From Gnetum montanum (Eukaryota > Streptophyta > Gnetopsida > Gnetales > Gnetaceae): DNA of 64,000 nt. The DNA lies in contig MNCI01001925.1 of NCBI GenBank assembly GCA_015680685.1, positions 279,573 to 343,572 of the forward strand, written 5' to 3'. Each line of letters opens with the position of its first letter. The stretch's first letter is position 1. The notes beneath the pieces are model-generated. The model worked only from the letters and a program-made list of their open reading frames with translations. It was not told where the DNA came from and did no database searches. A program made the position numbers and the translations under genes. Of the stretch, positions 11,787 to 24,299 are shown one piece after another.

Positions 11787-12614
11787 TTGAGCCTATATGA
11801 CCTAATTATGACTTCTACTACACACTGTGAAGCTTTGCTTCACGTGTTAATGGAAATACCAATTGACAAAAACATGCCAGTAGAAGAGAAAGAAATTCAC
11901 TTAGTTATGCTTCCTTTTTTTGCTGCTAGACCAAAGCCATCCCAATTGACTTTTTATGATGATTCAATTAGGAAAGACCCTGAAAAGGGTCAGGTGACTA
12001 CATCTCTTTTCATCAAAATTTAGGTTGGCCAACATAGGATCCAAATGATACACGTTGATGATGGGGTTGCTACAAATGTCATCCCATTCCATATAGTGGA
12101 TAATCTAGGGTTGGTCGACTAGACCAGACCCACGATGATGTCATGCCTAAAGTCATTCAACAGGGCATGAGTCGTAGTGAAAGGCACAGTTCACATTGAC
12201 TTTGTGGTAGGAGACTAGTTCCCCACTAATGCAACATTCATCATGGTAGAAGAGATGCTCGGGTTTAACCTGATCTTGGGGAGATCATGGTTAGCACAAC
12301 TTAGGACTGTATCTTCCCCCATACATTAGGAGATCCATCTACCCTATGCAGGGAAGATGGTGGTAATCCATAGTGATGAGGTAGTAATGCAAGTGATCAA
12401 TAACATAGATATAGAGCAAGGCTCAGAGGTCATAACCTCTGAGAATGAAGTGCTTGTCTCCATAGATACTAACTACTTAGCAAAGGAGGTGGTACAACAC
12501 ATCGGCTTAGAAAACAAGAATGGGTGGGCCAAGTTTCCCTTCCAAGTGGAGGGAAATGATGTAGATGAATGCCCTAGCAAAGTGTCTCAACCTTATGATT
12601 CACCCAATCCATGA
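11787..12614 (+). pseudogene. Aspartic protease region of element X
   Basis: Retropepsin-like domain at the end of the gag reading, ending at TGA 12612-12614. It opens with LYDLIMTSTTHCEALLHVL. The active-site loop VDDGVATNVIPF (about 12053) stands where Z has VDYGAATNVIPY. The flap/core end is FNLILGRSWLAQL (about 12265). In-frame TGA (GCATGAGTC, Arg in Z) and TAG (GACTAGTTC, Gln in Z; 12216-12218) break it. The same two stops occur in both Y copies. It would process the polyprotein in virus-like particles. Confidence 0.75.
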
Positions 12615-12774
12615 TGGGTTAGAAAGTAGTTATGCATAGCGTAGCAACCCAACCACTTCATGCCCAGTCAACATCCTTTGTACATTTACCACTTATTAGC
12701 TTTGCATTCATCCATCTTAACTAGGTACGCTAACTCACTTTTCTAAAATCATTGACATACCTTCTGTTTACGTC

Positions 12775-13097
12775 ATGGCCCGAAATGGCCTAAAACTAAA
12801 ACATCATCCTGTGGCTTGAAATGGCCTAAAACTATGCATGGCCCGAAATGGCCTAAAACTATACTATTACATCATGGCCTGAAATGGCCTAAAACTAGTA
12901 ATGGCCTGAAATGACCTAAAACTATACTATTACTGTATGGCCCGAAATGGGCCTAAAAGTACGCATGGTTTGAAATGGGTTGAAACTATCCATGGCCTGA
13001 AATGACCTAAAACTATGCATGGCCCGAAATGGCCTAAAACTAGTGATGGCCCAAAATGGCCTAAAACTAGTGACCGCCCAAAATGGCCTAAAACTAA
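12775..13097 (+). repeat. Hairpin tandem array 1 of X (11 units)
   Basis: About eleven units of 24-36 bp with core GGCC-CGAAAT-GGCC followed by TAAAACTA, for example GGCCCGAAATGGCC and GGCCTGAAATGACC. Each core can fold as a 4-bp stem with a six-base loop. The array lies just after the protease stop and before the 3' end of the antisense gene. The matching array in Z (41828-42137) sits at the same place and orientation relative to gag. Confidence 0.85.
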
Positions 13098-13235
13098 AAC
13101 CCATTAAAAACATAAAAGTGAATAACATAAATAACATGTAAGCTAGAATAGCACCAAACTTATCATAATTTATTTTTCAAACAATGGTTCCAGTTTAACA
13201 ATGTTTACAATAATTTTTCTAGAATAGCCCTTCTA

Positions 13236-14020
13236 TCATATGTCATCTTCATCTACATTGTTTCCTTCCAAGTTGTTTCCTTCCGCATCGTTTCCTTCTG
13301 CTTCACCTTCCTCTACACTACTTCTGCCATTGTTTCTACCCTCTGAGGGACCTACTTCTTCACCTGGGATTTGCACCACCAAAAAAATGAAGTAGTCAGC
13401 TAGAGTTGCACATAATAGTTAGAAAAACATAAACTGTTGCATCGTAAAAAGTGATCAAACTGAGACAACCCCTCATCTGTCTTGAGGGATATGTGATCTA
13501 ATCCGAGCCTAAGGTGGTGCCATACCTCCTCCTCTATGATATTTTCCCAGTGCCTATCACTTAATTCAATGTTTACTACAGCTTTCTCCTTTTTGATTTC
13601 TGTCCATCTTGGTGGTCCCAGAGAAAAGGAGGCGGTGGCGGTCTTACCTATGGGAAAGTCCACTTCCCACTCAGGGTGACTCAGTGACTGTCACTTGCTG
13701 CATGAACTTGTTGTAGGCCTCATAAGCACAAATAGCATCTATGAATGTTTCATAAGTATACAACTTCACTGAAGCATCCTGATATTGTTTATGATAAGTG
13801 GCACGTTCTAGTTTATACATATGGTTGTGATTCTTTTGGGATTGCCCCCACTTGTAGACCCTGGCTCTATAATCTTTCTAGTCTTTGTTATTCTAGGCCA
13901 ACAAATCCATCTACATCTACTATTCAATTATTTCCTGGGTGGTCTTGTTGTTGCACCACACAACCATCCAATATCTTGCATAATCTATGATAGTCGTGCA
14001 CCAATTACCATTGTTGGTAT
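13236..14020 (-). pseudogene. Antisense gene of X, 3' portion (exons 7-8)
   Basis: Read from 14020 downward, this continues the X antisense gene after the Y insertion. Exon 7 carries the block SFSLGPPRWTEIKKEKAVV, then WENIIEEEVWHHLRLGLD, matching FPLKRPTWSAVDKGKALAN and EEEILRRLEFGLG of Z. The last exon (13236-13370) encodes an acidic tail ending EGNNVDEDDI and TGA at 13238-13236. The donor GT after exon 7 reads TT and the acceptor CAG of exon 8 reads CAA, so splicing signals have decayed. The role is unknown; see the Z copy. Confidence 0.75.
14016..14020. other. Target-site duplication of Y, left
   Basis: GGTAT immediately before the Y 5' LTR. Its partner AGTAT is at 56155-56159, giving four of five matches. 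The antisense exon of X resumes directly after it. Confidence 0.75.
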
Positions 14021-15766
14021 TGAAACACCCTAAATTTTAAAGGCATTCTTGCTTCACCAGGGTCCTAGAATTGAGGCAAACATGTCCACAAGTGTAGCCT
14101 CATGAATGTTTGGTAGGAAATGGATGCTCTGTGTTTAGAATGTCTAATTTGGATGATTTAACTGGCTAACAGTTCATTTAGGAAGCATGCTAAGGGTTGT
14201 CGATGGTGCTCAAGATCAAAAAAATAGTTTGGAAATTTTTTCTAGTCATGAAATTTGCTATGCTACGCTACGCTATGTAGTGTACCAGGCCTCAGAAGAT
14301 AGTTTCTTAGGCAACCAAACTATTGCAAGATGAAGTGCTACGCTAGGCTACACTACATAGCATAGCACAACGTAGCGAAGGAAAAATTAAAAGGCCCAGC
14401 TCACCTAGTGATTCCAATTGCACTTGGGAAGCACTATAGCCTTCAAAACTAGTTATCTTGTTCAACTTCAAGTTCCTCAGCAAAGCTCCTCTTACTAGAA
14501 AATTGGATGATTAAGCAAAAGGTAGGCTATGTTGGCTGCTACGCTACATAGCGTAGCACAACATAGCAATGATGCAAGAACGAAAAAAGGTGTTTCAAAA
14601 TGCAAGATTAGCAAGTTTAGAGGCTTCACATTGCAAAGGAGAAATGTTGCAAATTGTCAGCATGATCTTCAAACAAATGTTTGCAACTTAAATGAAAATT
14701 GCAGTTAAAGCTAGCTGCTACACTATGTTATGCTATGTAGTGTAGAAACCATGCATAACTAGCCAAAACACTTCAAAGGTTTCTAGCACATGAAATTAAC
14801 TCCAATGTAAATTTCTTCTTTGAATTAGCAGCTACACTACGCTATGCTACATAGCGTAGCACAATGTAGCAGGCAGCTATGCTACACCAACATGCTATGC
14901 TCCACAATGTAGCAGGTAGCTAGGCTACACCAACATGCTATGCTCCACAGCATAGCATAGGGTAGCAGGTAGCTATGCTACATCAGTGTGCTTCACTCCT
15001 TGTCTACATCATTGGCACACCTGATCCTAGCATCTCCAGTTCTGACGGTGTAATTGCAGCATGACAACTTTGTGACTAGCTTTGCATGTTCATGCAGTAT
15101 GGACATGTCAACATCTTCTAGGTCTAGGACATGTGTCATCCAAGCCTCACTTCTCATGCCCTCCTAGCCCTATACATACCTCGACGAGCAACACTCAAAG
15201 GGTTGGCAAGTTGGTAATTCAAAAAGTTTGCGAGTTGGCAAATTTGGGGAAAAACTTGGTTGGCAAAATTGGAAATTTTGGTGTTTGGAAAACGAAAATT
15301 AGCAACTTTTTAATAGAATTAACAAGTTTTCTTTGTATAATTTTCACATTATTGGCTCTTAAGTCCATGTTCAAGCACATAGTTAGATTTATTTGAATGT
15401 CCTAGTTACTTTTGAGATCTTTGTGCTTCCGAGTGTTGTGTAACTGATTGTATCCATCTTGACAAAGTAAAGTTGTAATCTTGAAGCAGTGCATTTCTTA
15501 ACTCTAGTTCACTTTATTTTCCTACTTATCATTGCATTCTATATCATTTCCGCTTCCTTGCATTTGATAATTTTTATTTTATGCTATAAGCATTGTTTCC
15601 CAAAGGTTTAGTGACATCAAACTAAGTCCTTCTCTAATCAACCAGACCGTTCAGGGCACCCCATTTTCGTTTTATCTAGCACGACCCTCACGCAGATCCG
15701 GGGTTAGGATTTTCCAACCGACGAACTCTCAGTGTTTTCCAACGACCGATGTTTTTGGTCGCTATA
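14021..15766 (+). repeat. 5' LTR of element Y
   Basis: 1,746 bp from TGAAACACCCTAAATTTT to CGCTATA. It aligns with the 3' LTR at 54396-56154, with differences at roughly one base in ten by eye. U3 palindromes lie at 14255-14960. The TATA box near 15170 reads TATACATA. The palindrome block CAACATGCTATGCTCCACA is locally duplicated at 14885-14960. Confidence 0.9.
14255..14960 (+). repeat. Palindromic array in Y 5' U3
   Basis: GCTACGCTATGTAGTGTAC, GCTACATAGCGTAGCAC and related palindromes near 14260, 14335, 14535, 14715, 14830 and 14880-14960. It is positional twin of the X array at 7150-7850 and of the 3' LTR array at 54630-55320. Confidence 0.8.
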
Positions 15767-15772
15767 GTTTTC

Positions 15773-15789
15773 TGGTGCTAGAAGGAGGG
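15773..15789 (+). other. Primer-binding site of element Y
   Basis: TGGTGCTAGAAGGAGGG, six bases after the LTR. It begins with TGG, as expected opposite a tRNA CCA end. It is the best-preserved copy of the site shared by V, W, X, Y and Z. Confidence 0.8.
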
Positions 15790-16007
15790 TCTTCAATGCC
15801 TTTTCGATGTTTTATGGTAGTCTTTCATGCGTTCTATACCTCGTCATGCACTAGCGTAAATGTGACACCCTTTCATAGTTGTTTACGCATCATGTGATGC
15901 AGATTGGTCACACTGACAGTTCCTCTAGAATCCTGCAAGACAAAATGCCTTCGATCGCCTTCTGATCTCACTTTTCTTGTTTGTAATTCCTTTTTAGCCT
16001 TATGACA

Positions 16008-18660
16008 ATGATTTCCTTAAGCATCATAGGTACCACCTCTAACATTTAGGTTTCTATTCTGGTTGAAGGCACTATAGGTTCTGAGAAACCACCCAGCTCG
16101 ATACGAGAGTTGAGCCAATCTCTCAGGGTCCAAAACCTGGCACTTAAGGGCTTGACGTAGCAATATGAACAATATAACTTTCTTTGTACTAAGGTGTAGG
16201 GAAATCTTCCCTTAGACGCACAAGAACTCAAAGACAAATGTAGCTTTGAGTTCACCTATTGCGATGGGAGGGAATTTTTTCCCACCTAGCGTTTCCATTC
16301 CTTTGACGCAATCACATCAGTTGATCATAGATCATTTGGTACAATTGTCTAGGCCTAGGGAGCCGCAAGACATAGCATCTGATCATGATGAGGGGTTCCA
16401 TGATGGGCAATAGGAACTGGATTCCCAATTCAAGGGTGGGGGTTAAACAACCCTGCCACCATTCCTCCCACCCCTTCTTTTTAGACAAACCCGCTCTCTA
16501 CTATCGCTCCCTTTATGATCACAATTATGTCATTACAATCTGCAATCCCATTGGCAATGGGTAGCCATGCCATGCCCTCAGTGTACCAACACACCCACTC
16601 CTCTATCTCATTCTCAGCCATTTCCCCCTACAAACTATTCACCAATCCACTCCTACAGTGTATCACGCACCAATCATGGCTACCCTACCCTACATTCACA
16701 CCGTACCTACATTGTAGTTTCATTTAGTTTTTGCTTCCATTCCTACGTTTACAGCTACACCACTATTACCAGTGGGCACAGGCCTATCCACATGGTGGAC
16801 CCCATTCACTTCTCCTTCTATTTTACAGCTATCGTAGATGTCCCTCTATGCTAGCCAGCATACCTACCAAGTTTCGCAAATGATACAACATAGCGTGGGA
16901 CTCTAATCTATCCCTCCGACCATGCAAGCGACCTACCCTGTAGCACAACCAGTGGCTACTGCTACAACAGCACCACCTACCAAGTGGTGGATAGCTTAAG
17001 CAACACTATTCATAGGGGTCACCCCAACGACACCGCCTATGGGTCACGTCACTACCCTTGCCATGCCACAGATGGGAAATGTCCCTGCAACTCCCCAACC
17101 ATCCACATCATCTTTAGGTCCAGATCAAGCATTCCATCTTATCCAAACCCTCATAGAGGAAATAAAACACCTCAAGGTTATCAGTTCTGATATGGTACAA
17201 GTCATGCAGTTCTACCAGGATGATCCCATCAACCTGGTAGTCCTCGCACTAGCGTTACCTCCTAGGATGACACTTCCCCATTTTACAAAATACAATGGAG
17301 AGGGTGATCCCAATGCACATTTTGTTACATTTAGATCTGAGTCCCTTCTTCTACAACAATGGCTGCATATAATCATTTGTGTCATTGGCATGTCTCTGAC
17401 GGGAAAAAGCCTTGGAGTAGTACTGTGCACTTCCACGCTCCTCCATATCAACCCTGGAGGAGCTCCTGACTCAGTTCGTGATGCGTTTCAAGTATAACTT
17501 GAGGCCATCAGTCACACTGGATTAGCTAATGAGCATGAAAGAAGACCCATTGGAACCAATCCAGAAGTTCATACAGTGGTGGAGTGCTACCCTTAATGAG
17601 ATTCGTGAGCACATCATAGAGGCGTACCTACTTGCCATTTTTAAGGGTGCAATAAATGACTTCATCAAGTCTAAACTGTATTATCTCACTCCCCCACTCT
17701 TAGTTATGCTTTCACTCAAACTAAGAGAATACAAGATGCAGTCGAGGCAAGCAAAGACCTAGCCTACGTTGCATATAAGAATACCTTCATGAAGATGGAC
17801 AAAGATAAAGGTAAGGCTACAACAGCCACAGTGGCTGCTATGGAAAACAAGGCCAAACCCAACAACAGTAACAAGAATAACAAGAAACTGGCCACACCTA
17901 TAACTAACCCTACACCCAAATAGGGAAACACACCTCAACCTTCCACATCCATACCTAAAGCATCTACACCACCTAAACCGAACTTTGAGCGTAAAGATCT
18001 CTCAAAGTATACCTTGTTGCCTATCAAGCCTTCAGATCTTCTGAAGCAATTACTAGTGGTGGGGTACATCCAACACAAGTGGATGTCAAAGGAGGGAGCC
18101 AGAAAACATCAGTGGTATTGCAAAATCCTTAGGAACCCCTCTTTGGCTTTGCCCAATGAGCCTCCAATTTTTAAGGTTTTCAAGCTAGAGCAGTTCTATG
18201 ACTACCATCAATAGTGTGGTCATGACACAGATTACCGCATGGCATTAAAAGATGACATCCAAAGGATGATTGATTAGGGGAAAATGCTGCTAGATGAAGG
18301 CAACCCAGTATGTCCCGATAATCAATCCTTACATGTTTACATGGATCCTCTTAATTCCAATAATGCTAATTACACTATCAACACCATTGGCATTGATAGT
18401 AATCCAAGACCGTCCCAGTAGCCATTTGTGGTCTATGTGCCTCAATGTAGCACACCTGTACCACCATTGGCTAATCTAACCCTGCAACAACCATTTTTTC
18501 TGAGAGTCCCTCCCTAGACATCCACCCATGCACCACCTATAAATAGAATCACATCATTCGTTATTAGGGGGCCAAGCCATTCAATAGCCCCTACCCTGCA
18601 TAAGACAACTTCACAGCCTTCTCATCCTAAGAAACGAGAAGTGCACTTCATGGGTTAGAC
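16008..18660 (+). pseudogene. gag: gag of element Y, first copy
   Basis: Start at ATG 16008, homologous to 8892 in X. Domains: N-terminal CSFEFTYCDGREF block (16230), Pro-rich linker, capsid-like domain (17040-17760: LPHFTKYNGEGDPNAHF, LLLQQWLH, FIQWWSATLNEIREHI), Lys-rich basic stretch with TTATVAAM-like repeats (17800-17890), then KYTLLPIKPSDLLKQLL and a zinc knuckle DYHQ-CGHDTDYR near 18200 with its last Cys changed to Arg. Frameshifts near 17430 and several TAG/TGA stops. From 16224 onward it is repeated by the downstream duplicate at 21602. Confidence 0.85.
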
Positions 18661-19765
18661 ATCAAGGGAAAGTAATACCCTAGGTACTTCTAAGCTTACA
18701 TCCTTTCCCCCTGCATCTACATCCTTGTCGTTGAAAGATAATGTTGCTATGCGTGTAGAGTCTTTGCCACCTTGCCCAAAAGGATCTGAACCGAGACTTA
18801 AAACTATCTCTCCTTGGGAAATTTGTCTCCTTGGACGAATGGAAGAGGAGAAAAGTAGTAAAAAGGAAGGTGGCCAAGACCTTTTGAGCACTCTCACTTA
18901 GGTCAAGCAAGCTTTAAAACCAAAAAATACCACATTGAGCCTATATGACCTGATCATGACATCTACAACACACCTTGAGGCTTTGGTCCGCATGTTAACG
19001 ACAATTCTCATTGATGAGAACATTCCAGCGGAAGAAAAAGTGATCCACTTGGTCATGCTTCCTTCTGTGCCTGCAAAGCCTCAGCCATCCCAGTTGAATT
19101 TTTGTGATGACTCCATTAGGAAAGACCTTGAAAAGGGTCAGGTGACTACAACACCTCTTTTCATTATAATTCAGTTTGGCCAACATAGGATCTGAAGGGT
19201 ACATGTTGATGATGGGGCTGCTACAAATGTCATCCCATTCCCTATAGTGGATAAGCTAGGGTTGGTCAACCAAATCAGAGCCACGATGATGTCATGCTTA
19301 AAGTCGTTCAATAGGGCATGAGTCATAGTGAAAGGCACGGTTGACATTGACTTTGTGGTAGGAGACTAGTTCCCCACTAATGCAAAGTTCATCATGGTAG
19401 AAGAGATGCCCAGGTTTAACCTGATCTTGGGGAGATCCTGGTTAGCACAACTTAGGATCGTATCTTCCCTTGTACATTAGGAGATCCATCTACCCTATGT
19501 AGATAGGGAGGTGGTAATCCATGGTGATGAGGTAGCAACGCAAGCTATCAACAACATAGATATGGAATAGGGCTCAAAGGTTGTAACCTTTGAGAATGAA
19601 GTGCGTATCTTTGTAGATACTAACAGTTCAGCCAGAGAGCTAGCTCAACATTCCAGATTAGAAAATGAAAACACATGGGCTAAGTTGCCCTGCAAAGTGG
19701 AGGACAATGATGTAGATGAACGCCGTAGCAAAGCATCTTGGCCTTACACCTCATCCAATCCATGA
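18661..19765 (+). pseudogene. Protease region of Y, first copy
   Basis: It continues the gag reading. TTLSLYDLIMTSTTHLEAL begins near 18930, the active-site loop VDDGAATNVIPFPIVDKLGL is at 19205, and the FNLILGRSWLAQL core end is near 19420. It ends at TGA 19763-19765. TGA (near 19320) and TAG (19367-19369) coincide with the X stops. Z has a better-preserved equivalent. Confidence 0.75.
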
Positions 19766-19934
19766 TGGGTTAGGAAGTAGTTATGCATAGCGTAGTAGCC
19801 CTATTGCTTCCTGCCCTATCAGCACCCGTTGTACAGTTATCGCTTATCCACCTCACATCTATCCATCTACGCTAGATACACAAACTTACTTTCTTTAAAT
19901 TGTTAACATATCTTCTATTTACGTTAAAATTCTC

Positions 19935-20147
19935 CATGGCTCACTAAGGCCTAAAACTGACAAGATTTCTTCTGTTTACATCACGTCCAATGGCTTGAAA
20001 TGGTCTAAACTAGCAACGACCCAAAATGTCCTAAAACTAGTAGGGGCCTGAAATGGCCTAAAACTAGCAATGGCCCAAAATGGCCTAAAATGAGTGATGA
20101 CCCAAAATGGCCTAAAACTAGCGATGGCCCGAAATGGCCTAAAACTA
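19935..20147 (+). repeat. Hairpin tandem array 1 of Y, first copy
   Basis: About seven units with core GGCC-TGAAAT-GGCC or GACC-CAAAAT-GTCC, followed by TAAAACTA. Same position as the X array, directly after the protease stop. Confidence 0.8.
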
Positions 20148-20312
20148 AAACATTAAAAAAATGAAAACATAAAACTGATCACATAGATAACACATAAGCT
20201 AGCATAAAACCAATTTCTCTTCCAAAATTCTCTTTTTCATTCAAAGCATTTTCCATCAAACAATGTTTGCAAAAATTTTGCAAAAAATAAAAAAAATCAA
20301 AAACCCATGCTG

Positions 20313-21601
20313 TCATATGTCATCTTCTCCCACATCATTTCCTTACACATCTTTTCCTTCTGCTTTTCCTTCCTCTACACTACCTTCTTTTGCCTCTTCA
20401 TTTTCACCCTCTACAAGCCCTGTGTCTTCACCTTGAATCTGCAACATAAAAAAATATGAAGTTGTCAACTAGAATCATACATAATAGCTAGAAACACATA
20501 AATTGTTGCATCTTAAAAGATGACTAACTAGAGATGGCCCTACATCTGTCTCGAGAGGTATGCAATCCAAAATGAGCTCGAGGTGGTGCCAAATCTCCTC
20601 CTCCGTGATATCTACCTAGTACCAATCACTTGGTTTAGCATTTGCAACAACCTTCTTCTTTTCAATGGCTATCCATCCTGGCGGTCTCGGAGAAAAAGAA
20701 GAAGTGGCAGTCTCACCTATGGGAAGATCCACTACTTGTTTAGGGGATTCACTAATCATCACTTGCTCCATGAACTTGTTGTAAGGCTTAGAAGTAGCAA
20801 TGGCATTCACGAATGCTTCATAGGTAAACACCTTCACTGAAGCATCCTAGTATTATTTGTGGTAGGTGGGAAGTTCTAGTTTATACATATGTTTCTGGTT
20901 TTTCTAGAACTTCCCCCACTCGTAAACTTTGGCATTGTAGTCTTTCTAGTCCTGGTTCTTCTAAGCCAACAAGTCCATCTGCATTTGCTGTTCTATTATC
21001 TCCCGGATGACCTCGTTGTTGTGCCGCATGACTATCTAGTAACTAGCATAATCTATGATAGCTGTGCACCAACTGCCATCATTAGTATCACGAGCTAGGA
21101 AGAACTCATTCTTGGATCAGAGGTTTCCCATCTTAGTGGTCAGGTAAGCCTTCTCTTTCTTAGTCCTTTGGACCCATTTCCATAGATCTTCATTGACGTG
21201 CCTACACTCCCACAAGGAGTGTGCCTAGGGCAAAGTGCATTTGCTAGCCTTGTCGTATATGTGACGAGGCACCTCGGTGACTTAGGGCGGGAATGTAGGC
21301 ATGGTATCAACTTTCAATGCCTATTTTTGGTTGCACTTGAGTTAAGAGGCCGTAATCACACAAAGAGTGCATTAGTAACACTAGCGTAGCAAAGTTAGCA
21401 ACTCAAGAAGTCTAGTGTAGCAACCTCAAAAAGCCTAGCATAGCAACTTTACTTACCCACTTCAAGATCAACCTGTCTGAGATGGCCAATCATGTTGTCA
21501 ATGACCCCTGCATGAAAGTAAGCTTTTCAGGGGTCTTGGTCCATGGTTCCAAGAAAATCAAGGGAGGTTCGACAACGTTAATAGTGGTGTCTATCATACA
21601 A
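20313..21601 (-). pseudogene. Duplicated 3' part of Y antisense gene
   Basis: This is the extra copy of exons 6-8 made by the tandem duplication. Exon 8 (20313-20438) has a clean acceptor (TTGCAG) and an acidic product (IQGEDTGLVEGENEEAKEG), with an internal TAA before the final TGA. Exon 7 contains SFSPRPPGWIAIEKKKVVA. Exon 6 remnants with AGATGGCCAATCATG reach the junction at 21601, where gag sequence takes over. It has no upstream exons and cannot make a full product. Confidence 0.75.
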
Positions 21602-24030
21602 GAACTTGAAAAAAAATGTAGCTTTGAGTTCACCTATTGCGATGGGAGGGAATTTGTTCCCACCCCTAGCATTTCCATTCCTTTGACGCAATCGCATCAA
21701 TGGATCATAGATCATCTAGTACAATTGTCTAGGCCTGGGGAGCTGCAAGACATAGCATCTGACCATGATGAGGGGTTCCACGATGGGCAATAGGAACTGG
21801 ATTCCCAATCTAAGGATGGGGATCAAACAACCCTACCACCATTCCTCCCACACCATCTTTATAGACAAACCCGCTCTCTATTTTTGCTCCCTTTATGATC
21901 ACAACCATTTCATTGCAATCTACAATCCCATCGGAAATGGGTAGCCATGCCATGCCCTCAGTGTACCAACATGCCCACTCCTCTATCTCATTCTTAGCCA
22001 TTTCCCCTTGCAAAATGTACACCAATCCACTCCTGCAGCGTATGATGCACCAATCATGGCTACCCTACCCTACATTCACACCGTACCTACGTCATAGTTT
22101 CATTTACTTTCTACTTCCATTCCTGCATTTACAGCTACCCCACTGTTAGCGGTAGGTACAAGCCCATCCACATGGTGGGCCCCATTCACTTCTCCTCCTA
22201 TTTTGCAACTATTGCAGATATCCCGGTATGCTAGCCAGCAAACCTACCAAGTCCTGCAAATTGTACAATGTAGTGCGGGACTCTAATCTATCCCGTCGGC
22301 CACGCAAGTGATCTACCCTGTAGCACAACCAGTGGATACTGCTACAACAACACCACCTATAGAGTGGTAGATAGCTTAAGCAACACCATTCACAGGGGTC
22401 ACTCCAATGGCCCCGTAGATGGGTCACGTCGCCGTCCTTGCCATGCCATAGATGGGAACTGTCCCTGTAGCTCCCCAACCATCCACATCATCTTCAGGTC
22501 TAGATCAAGCATTCCATCTTATCTAGTTCCTCATAGAGGAAATAAAACACCTCAAGGCTTTCGGTTTTGATACGGTACAAGTCATGGACTTCTACCAGGA
22601 TGATCCCATCAGCCTAGTAGTTCTCGCACTAGCGTTACCTCCTGGGATGTCACTTCCCCATTTACAAAATACAATGGAGAGGGTAATCCCAATGCACATC
22701 TTGTTACATTTAGATCTGAGTCCCTTCTTCTACAATAATGGTTTCATACAATCATTTGTGTGTTTGGCATCTCTCTGACTAGAAAAGCCTTGGAGTAGTA
22801 CCATGCACTTCCACGCTCCTCCATATCAGCCCTGGAGGAGATCCTGACTCAGTTCGTGATGCATTTCAAGTATAACTTGATGCCAGAATTCACACTGGAT
22901 CAGCTAATGAGCATGAAACAAGACCCATTGTAACCAATCCAGAAGTTCATACAGTGGTGGAGTGCTACCCTTAACGAGCTCCGTGAGCCCATTGTGGAGG
23001 CCTACCTACTGGCCATTTTTAAGGGTGTAGTAAATGACTTCATTAAGTCTAAATTGTATTATCTCACTCCCCCCACTCTTAGTTAGGCTTTCTTTTAGAC
23101 TAAGAGAATATAGGACACAGTCGAGGCAAGAAAAGACCCAGCCTAGGTTGCATATAAGAATACCTTCATGAAAAAGGATAAAGATAAACGTAAGGCTGCA
23201 ACAGCCACATTGGCCGCTATGGTGAACGAGGCCAAACCCAACAACAGTAACAAGAATAATAAGAAACTAGCCACACCTGTAACTAACCTTGCACCTAAAC
23301 AAGGAAACACACCTCAACCTTCCACATCCACACCTGAAGCATCTACACCACCTAAACCAAACTTTGAGCGTAAAGATCTCTCAAAGTATACCCCGTTGCC
23401 TATCAAGTCTTTAGATCTTCTAAAGCAATTACTGGTGGTGGGGTACATCCAACACAAGTGGATGTCAAAGGAGGGAGCTAGAAAACATCAGTGGTATTGT
23501 GAACTCCTTAGGAACCCCTCTTTGGCTTTGCCCAATGAGCCTCTAGTTCCTAAGGGTTTCCAGCTAGAGTAGTTCTATGACTACCATCAACAATGTGTTC
23601 ATGATATGGATTACTGCATGACATTAAAAGATGACATCCAAAGGATGATTGATTAGGGGAAACTGCTGTTAGATGATGGAAACCCAGTATGTCCAAAGAA
23701 TCAATGCCTGCATGTTTACACGGATCCTCTTAATGCCAACAATGCCAGTTACACTATCAACACCATTAGCATTAACACTAATCCTAGACAGCCCCAACAA
23801 CCATTTGTGGTCTGTGTGCCTCAACGTAGCACACCAGTACCACTAGTTGCTAGTCTAACCCTACAACAACCATTTGTTCTGAGAGTCCCTCCCTAGACAT
23901 CCACCCCTACACCACCTGTAAATAGACTCACACCATTCGTTATCAAGGGGCCAAGCCATTCAATAGCCCCTGCCCTACATAAGAACGCTGCATAGCCTTC
24001 TTGTCCTAAGAAATGAGAAGTGTGCTTCAC
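21602..24030 (+). pseudogene. gag: gag of element Y, second copy
   Basis: It lacks the first 70 or so codons because the duplication starts inside gag. It then follows the first copy: CSFEFTYCDGREFVPTPS, capsid-like domain (22580-23080), Lys-rich stretch and basic KKDKDKRKAATATLAAM (23170), KYTPLPIKSLDLLKQLL (23390), knuckle DYHQQCVHDMDYC (23580), in which the Gly before the second His has become Val. Stops and a deletion near 22660. The stops only partly coincide with copy one, so decay continued after duplication. Confidence 0.85.
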
Positions 24031-24299
24031 AGGTGAGACATCGAGGGAAAGTACTATCCCAAGTACTTCCAAGCTTACATCCTTGCCCCTTCCATATATG
24101 TCCTCGTCGTTGAAAGATAACGTTGCTATGCATGTAGAGTCTTTGCCACCTTGCCCAAAAGGATCTGAACCCAGACCTAAAACTATCTCTCCTTGGGAAA
24201 TTCATCTCCTTGGATGAATGGAAGCAGAGAAAAGTAGTAAACAGGAAGGTGGCCAAGAGATTTTGAGCACTCTCACTTAGGTCAAGCAAGCTCTAAAAC

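Noticed and set aside
12775-13097. Regular short repeats resembling a CRISPR array.
   Set aside because: Units are degenerate and contiguous, spacers are not unique, there are no cas genes, and the context is a plant retrotransposon.
10441-19369. Frequent TAG at Gln positions might mean a reassigned genetic code (UAG as Gln).
   Set aside because: TGA at Arg and Trp, frameshifts and lost splice sites occur as well, Z uses CAG at these positions, and C to T change at methylated CAG and CGA explains them. The antisense gene of Z also ends at TAG.
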